NCBI GenBank assembly: GCA_003116995.1
Contig: BDSL01000059.1
Location: 372,001-436,000, forward strand
Direction of reading: 5' to 3'
Length of the DNA stretch: 64,000 nucleotides
Source: Yamagishiella unicocca
Lineage: Eukaryota > Chlorophyta > Chlorophyceae > Chlamydomonadales > Volvocaceae
In this document: positions 56,426 to 64,000 of the stretch, piece after piece
Numbering within the stretch: the stretch's first letter is position 1
How the letters are laid out: each line of letters starts with the position of its first letter
The notes under the pieces: model-generated
The model's input: the letters and a program-made list of their open reading frames with translations, nothing else
The model's database searches: none
What the model was told of the DNA's origin: nothing
Position numbers and translations under genes: made by a program

Positions 56426-57445
56426 GGAGTGTTGTTATCTTGCTGCGATGTACCGGTATGTTATCAACACCTACCAGGGATTTCGTAAGGGCCCATCCGA
56501 TGCCGCCCATCATGTCCCCACGTGGTATCTGTCCTTCAACCTTGGCCTCTATCTGGTCGAAAGCCTTAGCGGTCGCCTCCAGGACACTCATTTTGTCATC
56601 GAACAGGTACTGCGCGTATGCACACGCACATGTCAGGGCAGGTCAGGGTGTCTCAAGCTTTGATCCGAGGGCGGGATTCAGCTTCAGCTACGTACAGCAA
56701 GGCTATGCATCAACCGGCGCCGCCTCACCTTCATGAGGGAGCAAGTGAACCCGCTCTGGACCAAGGCAGTCGTATGTTGGCTGGTCGCCCAGCACACGTA
56801 AGCACCGCCTTGTTTAGGCACGCGCTGCTGCACTTCGCGCGTCTCCCGTGAGGGCCCACTGGCACCAGGGCTTGTATCCGGCCGTTCCGATCCAAGGTCA
56901 TACATAACTGTGTAGCCGGACTGCATGGTTGGCTGGACCACGGAGTTGCGGCAAGCATCCACCACTGCTAGGCAAGCGACGGCATGCTGGCGCATGGGCG
57001 CAAGCAGTTGTTGCTCGAAGCAGATACCGAAAATAGATTTAGGCCCTTGTGCATCGTTGCCCACGAGATAATGCTTGCCATCCTCCCAAAATCCGTGGCC
57101 CGCATAGTAGAGAAACGCCCAGCACTTTTGGCTACGACGTTGAAGCGCCTCCTGTGCATACAGCCAGCATTTGGTTAGTATCGGCAGCATTGTGCGCTGC
57201 TGAGATAGTGTACCTTTGCCCACCTGGAAGAGGCTAATGGCTTCCAGAAGGCTGAGATGGCTGGCCTCTGCAACCACAAATTTGTCCGTGGAATCCGATC
57301 CATTGGGTTGATCATGCCGGAATATTGGCCTTGAAATTGTTTCCATGTGACCAAACACGAGCTTAGCCTCGGTGCCTGCGCACTTTATTTTCTTGAAATG
57401 CTGGTAGTCCCCAACCCCAATCACCAGAGCTATACATTCTAGCAT
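56391..57445 (-). CDS. Caspase-like (peptidase C14) protein
   Basis: Two exons: 57445-56729 and 56609-56391, joined in phase 0 (LMK | YLF) at a GTGAGG donor and GCGCAG acceptor; 311 aa. The ATG at 57445 begins MLECIALVIGVGDYQHF, the first strand of the p20 fold; the longer frame starts only at a TTG. Catalytic dyad: His117 in AFLYYAGHGFW and Cys165 in LAVVDACRN. Between them lies KHYLVGNDAQ. YVCWATSQHTTALVQSGFTC follows, as in the S1-pocket side of such enzymes. The DACRN cysteine context resembles orthocaspases/paracaspases rather than the DSCHSG of plant metacaspases. No prodomain, signal or membrane segment is visible. Its last exon overlaps the end of the convergent gene at 55511-56425 by about 35 bp. 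The last 20 codons may be intron if a donor at 56470 is used. Confidence 0.75.
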
Positions 57446-57904
57446 GCTGCTACCGTATGTGCTATCCTTAAAGGAGCGGCGGAAATCGAAGGCTGTCCAT
57501 ATCAAGCTTCCTGACTGTTATGAAAGCATAGAGAGTTCCTCTAGAGCGTGTGTTTAGATACCGGTAAGTGGCTGTACACTAGTTCGGCAACCAGGTACGC
57601 ATGCTGTACGGCCGCTACCCGCGCTACCCGCGTATACGGTCTGATACGGTATACCCCCCGACCCTGAGACTGAAACGCTCGGCAACTCGAGTACAACACA
57701 GGAAAACGGTACCCGCCTTTTTAGTGAAGCAGGTGGTCGTGTTGTTTTCGGTTTAGTATGCATGGAATGAAAGGGCGTGGGATTGCGTGCTGTCCCTGAC
57801 TGAGTATGCAAAGTTAGTACAGTAGTTAGTACAGTAAGTTAGTACAGTAGCACGCAGCAGCACCGCGTCAGCATAATACTAATTCCACCATAACAATACA
57901 TAAT
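57446..57904. other. 5' side of the caspase-like gene
   Basis: Probable promoter/5' UTR. Contains a short AGTTAGTACAGTA repeat at about 57812-57850 and a GGTATACC-type motif. No gene. Confidence 0.4.
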
Positions 57905-58515
57905 TTGTCGCCTGTGGGTGCGAGGAGCTTCCTGGGGAAGTCGCTGGCCCGGTGTCCCCTCGCCTGCACCACTTCTGGCCTTGCCCCCGTGCCCGTGCGA
58001 TGGTCAGTGTGCCCGAAGAGCAGCTTTGCGGTTTTGCCTGCCCTGGGCTCGGTAATCGGGCTCTTCATCCGGCCTTTCCTCGCCACCCCTTCCTCGCCGC
58101 CTCGTTGGCGGGGGAGGTGGTCCTCCCCGGACGCTCAGCTGCTGAGGGGCTGCCCGACGGTTAACATGGGCGTGATTTTGTGGTTGACTTCGAATTTTGG
58201 GGCTCGGGACCCCTTTTCTGCCGGGTCGTGTGCTCTTGCTAGCGACTCACTGCCGGCTTGGTGCAGGTGGTCCGTGTTTTGTGGACACGCTTTCGTTTCT
58301 TCCCGTGATTTGAGTTGTGCGTACTGCCTTCCCAGTGTGTTATTTTGGCCGTATTGGGCTCTTGCCGTCTCCCGGCCGGTGAGGGCGGGCTCTTTTGCCC
58401 AGTGATCTGTGTCGTGGTCTGGCCCATCGGGCCCGCCTGGTTGTGCTTCCACGCTTGCAGCCGCTCCGACTCCCTTGTAACACTCACATTCTTCATGTAC
58501 AATCTAGGTTTGTTC
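57905..58515 (+). mobile_element. Non-LTR retroelement 3' fragment, copy 1
   Basis: It shares at least two long blocks with 60580-60850: CGCCGCCTCG.TGGCGGGGG followed by AGGTGGTC.TCCCC, and at the end GTGAGGGCGGG, GTCTGGCCC, CGCCTGGTTG, TTCCACGCTTG, CCCTTGTAACA. The shared block order ends at the same place (CCCTTGTAACA(C/T)TC.CATTCT), as expected for the common 3' end of a LINE family. In the coding sense it corresponds to the C-terminal PFVAASLAGAVVFPRP stretch of copy 2. Confidence 0.6.
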
Positions 58516-58690
58516 CAGCAGGTAATGGCAGAACGAGCATCCTCCGCGCGGCCTCCCGACGCTCGCTCCTGTTTTCGCCTGGGAGAGGTACCCGCTCTGC
58601 ATCCGGGCATGTGGCAATGCGATCCGTGTCGGCTGATTACCGGTCACTGTACGAAGTCAATAATCGACATCGGCGGTAAATATATACGGC

Positions 58691-59173
58691 TTGTCTGGGG
58701 AAAATCATGCTACAGTGGCCTCGCATTCTCCACGCTGGCTGCCCCAGGCCCCTGGTGCTTCCCGGCGCCCCTCTGGGGCACCTCCTGCTGGTCGACGCCA
58801 CTGGCCGGGGCCTGGAGGCCGACTTCCCCGACCTAGTCCAGTTGCGTTGCTTCGACACCGTGGGCGCCGCCCTCCAGTGTTTCCGGGCCCTGGGTCGGGT
58901 CCGTGCGGCCCTCACCCTCGCCACTGCCGACCCTCGCCACTGCCGCCCCCCCCCCCCCGGGCTGGGGCCCCCCAGTCGCATTACCGGTTCTTCTATTGTA
59001 AGCCCCCCATGCGCTATACCGAGTGCCTCCGGTTCGGCGTCCTTCGCGACGTCATCCACCCCTCCCCCGGCCACCCCGCCCCGGTCTCTATGCGGGATGG
59101 GGCCGTCACGGCACACAGCGTACTGTGCAGGACGGGTAAGCCAACAGAAGACCCCCTCCCGGCTGAAACCTAG
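58691..59173 (+). CDS. Unidentified coding-like segment (probably broken)
   Basis: In one frame PLVLPGAPLGHLLLVDATGR and LEADFPDLVQLRCFDTVGAA, LQCFRALGRVRAALTLATAD (58707 start). After a poly-C tract near 58950 the other frame continues SHYRFFYCKPPMRYTECLRF, GVLRDVIHPSPGHPAPVSMR, then a GTAAGC donor at about 59139. Read together this is a protein-like stretch of ~140 residues with a possible homopolymer error or frameshift. No family is recognised; it lies between two LINE fragments. Confidence 0.3.
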   Translation: MSGENHATVASHSPRWLPQAPGASRRPSGAPPAGRRHWPGPGGRLPRPSPVALLRHRGRRPPVFPGPGSGPCGPHPRHCRPSPLPPPPPRAGAPQSHYRFFYCKPPMRYTECLRFGVLRDVIHPSPGHPAPVSMRDGAVTAHSVLCRTGKPTEDPLPAET

Positions 59174-59364
59174 GGGAAGCACAGCACGAGGCAGGCAGGT
59201 CCGTCACACAGCCTAACACGGGCCCGCCAACAGGTTCGTCACTGCAGAACTCCTCGCAGGAGGGCAAGTGCTCAAACACCGCACACAAGAGCTCTGAGGC
59301 TCATGTTTGTCCCAGAGGCCGCGGCGACGACGCGCGTGCATCGTCTCTTGAGCGGGACATAGGG

Positions 59365-59637
59365 ATGCCCAAGACGGCTGAGCTCTCGGTGCGCAGCGAC
59401 GTGCTTGAAGCCCGACGCGAGAGGAGGCGGGAGGTACGCTTCAGTCGCAGCAATGCCTCAGTACAGAGCCGTGACTTCAAGACTACGTTTGTTGCGACAA
59501 ACTCCGCTGCCTGGTCATTCCAGGCAGCGCGCCTAGGTGCGCTCCCGAACGCTCCCGCCATCCCTGAAGCGAATCCACAATCGGCCGCCGACACATCCAT
59601 ACGTGTCCGTAGGCCTCGCATCCAACTACAACGGTAG
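59365..59637 (+). CDS. Hypothetical 90-codon open frame
   Basis: ATG start; basic (RRERRREVRFSRSN) then FKTTFVATNSAAWSFQ. No known domain and no splice partner was found. It may be a transposon scrap or chance. Confidence 0.2.
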   Translation: MPKTAELSVRSDVLEARRERRREVRFSRSNASVQSRDFKTTFVATNSAAWSFQAARLGALPNAPAIPEANPQSAADTSIRVRRPRIQLQR

Positions 59638-59757
59638 CGCTAATACAACTACCTTATTGACAGGTGATGCATCCCTGTAACTGCTACCAGACGATGTTAA
59701 CCGTAGGGCGCAACGCATGCCCTTAGAGTACGGCAACTACTGCACTCCGCACGCGCT

Positions 59758-60860
59758 GTGATGATTACTCGCTGTGTCGTGGCGGCCACGGCCCTGGCCC
59801 GTTTGGACGCCCTCGTCGGACACCTTCCTGCCACCTGGGTCCTCGCGGCCCTCCTCGTCCTGGCCGCCCCGGAGGGGCGGCCACCGCCCACCCCCGCCGT
59901 GGGCGCCTGGGGCCGCCTCGCCCGCTGTGTCGGGTGTCGGATTGGCGACCATCCCCCTCGTCACCCTCACCGTCAAGTCGGCTACCCTCCTGCAGCTGGG
60001 CCCCGCCTTCGCTGCCCTGGCGGCCTCCAGCAGGCCTGGGAAGTCCCCCTCTCCCCCGCGACCGTGGCAATGGCCCTGCTGGAGTTTCGGTCCACCCTGG
60101 CGCGCCGCTGGCGCCTTCGCTGGGACAACATGCTCAAGTAGCCCCTCTGGCGGCTCGTCATAAACGGGTTCCATGGCTTCCCCATGCACGCGGCCCTGCT
60201 GGCACGGGGGGCGCCCACGGCCCCCTGCCCGTGCGGGGCGTCTGTGGCCACGGGCCGCCGTCGCCACCATTTCTGGGAGCGCGTGGTGGCCATATCGCTG
60301 CGCGACAAGCTCGTGGAGGCGATGGGGTGTGTGGTTATTCTGTTCCAGTGGAGTTTGTGGTTGGGCCGGCCACCCTTAGGGGTGCACCCCCTTGTCTGGG
60401 ACGTGGTGTGCCTGGCTGCCATCGCGGCCTTGGGCTTGGGGCTCTACCTCCTGTTTCGGGTGCAGGCTGGGGCGCATGCCGCTGGTGCGGGTGTGTGCAG
60501 CGGTGATGGCCGACTTCTGGGCCCGCCTCAATGCTTATGCCGAGCTGGGTCTGGCCCCCCGCGGGTGGGGGGCTGTCCCGGCCGACTACCCCTTCGTCGC
60601 CGCCTCGCTGGCGGGGGCGGTGGTCTTCCCCCGCCCCCCGGGTCACCGATGGTTGACTTGGGTGCGGTTTGGGGGTTGGGCTTCAGGGGTTGGGGCCTCG
60701 TTTTTAGCTCTTGCCCTCTCGCGGCCCGTGAGGGCGGGTTCTCGCGCCCGGGTGACCTGTGTTCCGGTCTGGCCCCTGAGGCCCGCCTGGTTGCAATTCC
60801 ACGCTTGTAGGCGTCTCCGCCGCCCTTGTAACATTCGCATTCTGCTTAACAAGCAGGAGA
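59758..60860 (+). pseudogene. Non-LTR retrotransposon C-terminal region and 3' end, copy 2
   Basis: Frame from 59758: LEFRSTLARRWRLRWDNMLK, an in-frame TAG (60139-60141), then PLWRLVINGFPMHAALLARG, APCPCGA.. GRRRHHFWE, the zinc-binding C.C...HHFW(C) motif that closes LINE proteins in this group (its last Cys is now Arg). It continues WDVVCLAAIAALGLGLYLLF, then shifts frame near 60480 to AAVMADFWARLNAYAELGLA, and PADYPFVAASLAGAVVFPRP. Stop codon plus frameshifts: inactive. The noncoding 3' end to ~60860 matches copy 1 at 57905-58515. Confidence 0.6.
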
Positions 60861-61383
60861 ATGACTTCACCTTCGTGCGGGAAGAAGACACCCTCTCATG
60901 AGCAACAGCCTATTCGTTAGAAGTGTCGGAGATGCGATATAGTAATATCGTCTCAGACAACACCCCCACCCTCCCTATCGCGCGCCTGCCTACCGTATGA
61001 AGTCATATGAAGTGGCCAAACTCATAAACCTGAGACTGAACCCGAAGTGGACGGCCGGGTTACGGCGGGTAAAGGACACATGGTACTAAATAGCCAAAAA
61101 GACAACAGCACAACGGCAACCCAACGGCCTACTAAGCCACCGCCGCCGCTGCGACGAAGGGGCCCCGAGATGGGCGGTGGTGCCGCTACACCGACTGAGA
61201 CCGGCAGAGCTCTGAACGTGTCCTAGCGCCTTAGATCTACTTCCCTCAGGCCTCGCTTCGGCACCGCAGGCCCCACGGCGAAAGCTGTGATTAAATGCTT
61301 GGTGGCCCACAACCGCTCTTGGATGCGCGCCCAAAGCGCCGAGCTGATGAAGGGCTCCCCATTGAAAGGCTTATTGTCGTGCC
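60861..61383. other. Spacer
   Basis: No gene recognised. A minus-strand frame (61086-61334) may be the continuation of the unknown frame at 61384-62025. Confidence 0.35.
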
Positions 61384-62025
61384 TCAAGGGCCGGAATAAG
61401 TGGCGCCCGATTGCGCAACCCTTCCCTTCAATCTGGCTAGCCAGCCAGACGTAGGAGGCGAAGGCCTGGGGAAAGCACAGCGCAGAGCGGGCCAGGTTGG
61501 GCTCCAGGAATACCGCAGCCGCCGCTGCGAGCGAGCTGTCTTGGCACCGTGCGTGCTCCTGTGTCGCGTGTGTTCCTTAGTACAGCGGAGCACCAGGCCA
61601 GTATTCCTGTGTCGCAACACCCGCACGCATAACCGATAAGCTTCCTCGGGCGCCCACTCCCAGGAAGGGGCCAGGGGCAACCTGCGGTCGGGCTCGTCGG
61701 GCCGGTCGGGGTTGCAGAAGTCGGCCAGCTCCAGCTTACCGACATCGAAGCCCGGTAAGTGCTCTGCCACATGAATTGCGCGAAGGGTGAGTCCCGCGTG
61801 AAGAGCAGGGCAACCGTGGCCGGTGAGGCGGTCAGACCCCCACCCAGCAGGTGCTCGACCTAAACGGCGCGGCCGAGGTCTGCTCATATTCACTAAGAAT
61901 GTGTAACCGGGTGTAGACTGTCCGATAGTTAGCCACACAGCGAGTCGCAAGGGTTGCCGCGCCCAGTTACCGAGCCTAAGGGACCAGTTCGCCCCAGAAC
62001 CACACACTGCTGGACGAGAGGACAT
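61384..62025 (-). CDS. Unidentified 213-codon open frame
   Basis: ATG start at 62025. The middle reads HVAEHLPGFDVGKLELADFC, NPDRPDEPDRRLPLAPSWEW, APEEAYRLCVRVLRHRNTGL and then a basic tail. The middle is protein-like; the first 70 codons may be fortuitous. No family is recognised. It lies between LINE debris and a satellite, so a transposon source is likely. Confidence 0.25.
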   Translation of the reverse strand: MSSRPAVCGSGANWSLRLGNWARQPLRLAVWLTIGQSTPGYTFLVNMSRPRPRRLGRAPAGWGSDRLTGHGCPALHAGLTLRAIHVAEHLPGFDVGKLELADFCNPDRPDEPDRRLPLAPSWEWAPEEAYRLCVRVLRHRNTGLVLRCTKEHTRHRSTHGAKTARSQRRLRYSWSPTWPALRCAFPRPSPPTSGWLARLKGRVAQSGATYSGP

Positions 62026-62083
62026 ACTGCCACAGGAGTGGTTGAGTCTCAGGTATTACCTACGCCATTCAGCTGAGATTCCA

Positions 62084-63130
62084 GACTTCAGAAACCGGCC
62101 CGGGTCTCAGCTGAGTCCCCTGGGGCTTCAGCTGAGACCCTTCAGAGTTTCAGACTTCAGAAACCGGGCCTAAGGGCCCCCACCCCCCTCCCAGCGGCCC
62201 TTTGAAGCCTTTCAGAGCTTCAGACTTCAGAAACCGGCCCGGGTCTCAGCTGAGTCCCCTGGGGCTTCAGCTGAGACCCTTCAGAGTTTCAGACTTCAGA
62301 AACCGGGCCTGAGGGCCTCAACCCCCCTCCCAGCGGCCCTTTGAAGCCTTTCAGAGCTTCAGACTTCAGAAACCGGCCCGGGGTCTCAGCTGAGTCCCCT
62401 GGGGCTTCAGCTGAAAGCCTTCGGAGTTTCAGACTTCAGAAACCGGGCCTGAGGGCCCCCACCCCCCTCCCGGCGGGCCTTTGAAGCCTTTCAGAGCTTC
62501 AGACTTCAGAAACCGGCCTGGGGTCTCAGCTGAGTCCCCTGGGGCTTCAGCTGAAAGCCTTCGGAGTTTCAGACTTCAGAAACCGGGCCTGAGGGCCCCC
62601 ACCCCCCTCCCGGCGGGCCTTTGAAGCCTTTCAGAGCTTCAGACTTCAGAAACCGGCCCGGGTCTCAGCTGAGTCCCCTGGGGCTTCAGCTGAGACCCTT
62701 CAGAGTTTCAGACTTCAGAAACCGGGCCTGAGGGCCCCCACCCCCCTCCCAGCGGCCCTTTGAAGCCTTTCAGAGCTTCAGACTTCAGAAACCGGCCCGG
62801 GTCTCAGCTGAGTCCCCTGGGGCTTCAGCTGAGACCCTTCAGAGTTTCAGACTTCAGAAACCGGGCCTGAGGGCCCCCACCCCCCTCCCAGCGGCCCTTT
62901 GAAGCCTTTCAGAGCTTCAGACTTCAGAAACCGGCCCGGGTCTCAGCTGAGTCCCCTGGGGCTTCAGCTGAGACCCTTCAGAGTTTCAGACTTCAGAAAC
63001 CGGGCCTGAGGGCCTCCACCCCCCTCCCAGCGGCCCTTTGAAGCCTTTCAGAGCTTCAGACTTCAGAAACCGGCCCGGGGTCTCAGCTGAGTCCCCTGGG
63101 GCTTCAGCTGAAAGCCTTCGAGCTTCAGAC
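62084..63130. repeat. 139-140-bp satellite, about 7.5 units, each with a 12-bp-stem hairpin
   Basis: Units begin (GACTTCAGAAACCGGCC) at 62084, 62223, 62362, 62502, 62642, 62781, 62920 and 63059, giving seven full units and a truncated eighth. In most units GGTCTCAGCTGA is inverted 13 nt later as TCAGCTGAGACC around GTCCCCTGGGGC, a strong cruciform/hairpin. The units at 62362, 62502 and 63059 have CTGAAAGCC on the right arm, shortening the stem. Within a unit GACTTCAGAAACCGG also occurs a second time, so the unit is itself a diverged duplication. Confidence 0.95.
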
Positions 63131-63134
63131 TTCA

Positions 63135-63152
63135 GAAATATTTAAATATTTC
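63135..63152. repeat. 18-bp perfect AT palindrome at the satellite's right edge
   Basis: GAAATATTTAAATATTTC is its own reverse complement and begins where the eighth unit breaks off. Confidence 0.9.
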
Positions 63153-64000
63153 AGAAAGGAGGGCTCTGAGACTCAGAGAAGAACCTCTGAGACTCAGAAA
63201 ACAGGGCCTTCTCTCAGCTGTCGGTCGGCCACCCACCCGGGCCAGCCGGCCTTTCAGACCCTTTCAGACCTTCAAAATCTCGGGCTGTCATCTTCGGCAA
63301 TTCAAGCCGGGTCACATAAGCTAATAGGATAATTCCAAATTAGTTGGCGCAAATAGCAAACGCAATGGCGGTCGGTAGGAGTGGGGCCGCTGTCTTTCAC
63401 CGTCTCAGCGCGTTTCAGCCAGATTCAGAATCGCGAATGTCGTGTCTCTGCCAACGTTTAAGCATACATTGGATACATTATAGGTCCTTCTACCCTTTAA
63501 CAATAAATTACGCGCGTGTTATGATTACTCGGCCGGTCTAAGGTTAATTGGCCTCCCTTCGCGGTTCAACAAAGGCCGGACAACTAAGTTACACAACTTT
63601 TAAGTCAAACACAAACTTGGAGCATTCAACTTCTGCTCGTCAACTGGCAAAGCGGTTCATCGACTACACGGGTTGGGCGCCCGATGGCTCCTTATTGTCC
63701 AGTGAATCGCACTGATATTTGACATTTTCCTTATCAATCCTGATTGGTATTGGGCCCCATGTTCGTTTCGCTGAAGATCGACGTGCTGATGTGTTGCATA
63801 ACATCTGTGTCGGTGGCCACGCAAACCGGAGCCGACAAAACGGGACGGGATAGCAGAGGTAGGACGGTGAACCCCACGGCGACGACATTGTGTGTGGTGA
63901 TTGGAGGCCCGCAGTGCTTTCTGATGCTGTCCCGACTACCTGGGGTGCTGCTGGGTCAGGGACAAACGACACAATTCGATGTAACTACTAGGATTTATTA
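63153..64000. other. Right-edge DNA, no supported gene
   Basis: CTCTGAGACTCAGA-type repeats continue briefly to about 63200. The frames at 63344-63541 (plus) and 63664-63972 (minus, 102 codons) lack motifs. Confidence 0.4.

Noticed and set aside
62084..63130. Regular repeats resembling a CRISPR array
   Set aside because: Units are contiguous without unique spacers, the organism is eukaryotic and no cas genes are present; it is a satellite.
1..64000. tRNA or rRNA genes
   Set aside because: I looked for cloverleaf-like and conserved rRNA segments by eye and found none; a covariance-model scan would be decisive.

Overview
The window is nuclear DNA of a green alga of the volvocine group (Chlamydomonas/Volvox relatives). 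The evidence is an intron-rich pherophorin gene, a CONSTANS-type B-box/CCT gene, hydroxyproline-rich wall protein repeats, TGTAA polyadenylation signals, GT-AG introns with GC-rich simple repeats, and remnants of tyrosine-recombinase and non-LTR retroelements. Intergenic DNA is less GC-rich than the genes, and the palindrome TACCGGTA is strongly over-represented. I could not fix the species; a Volvox-like genome is plausible.

Layout. 0-1.5 kb: 5' part of N-acetylornithine aminotransferase, minus strand, running off the left edge. 1.5-11.6 kb: gene-poor, with a 14-copy 22-bp minisatellite (6.36-6.66 kb) and a decayed retroelement piece. 11.7-14.1 kb: complete seven-exon pherophorin. 14.1-20.1 kb: gene-poor. 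20.1-23.7 kb: seven-exon ARH3/DraG-type ADP-ribosylglycohydrolase. 24.6-29.8 kb: a secreted protein joining LysM, a very long Pro/Ser-rich stalk and a CAP/SCP domain. 33.1-34.8 kb: six-exon CONSTANS-like gene. 37-49 kb: transposon graveyard holding non-LTR remnants, an RNase H fragment, a hAT-like fragment, a DIRS-like element with RNase H and tyrosine recombinase but no reverse transcriptase, a MITE candidate, and one unknown two-exon gene (40.6-41.2 kb). 49.3-51.5 kb: an intronless array of 17 armadillo repeats, minus strand. 52.9-54.4 kb: another decayed tyrosine recombinase and repeats. 55.5-56.4 kb: unknown three-exon gene, convergent with a two-exon caspase-like gene (56.4-57.4 kb, minus). 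57.9-62 kb: further non-LTR remnants and unidentified open frames. 62.1-63.1 kb: a 139-140-bp satellite of about 7.5 copies with a strong hairpin in each copy.

The host genes do not form a pathway. Two neighbours (pherophorin and LysM-HRGP-CAP) encode extracellular matrix or wall proteins. The others cover arginine biosynthesis, ADP-ribose removal, photoperiod-type transcription control and a caspase-fold protease. All exon joins were read by eye from GT-AG sites, reading phase and family motifs; no alignment was run.
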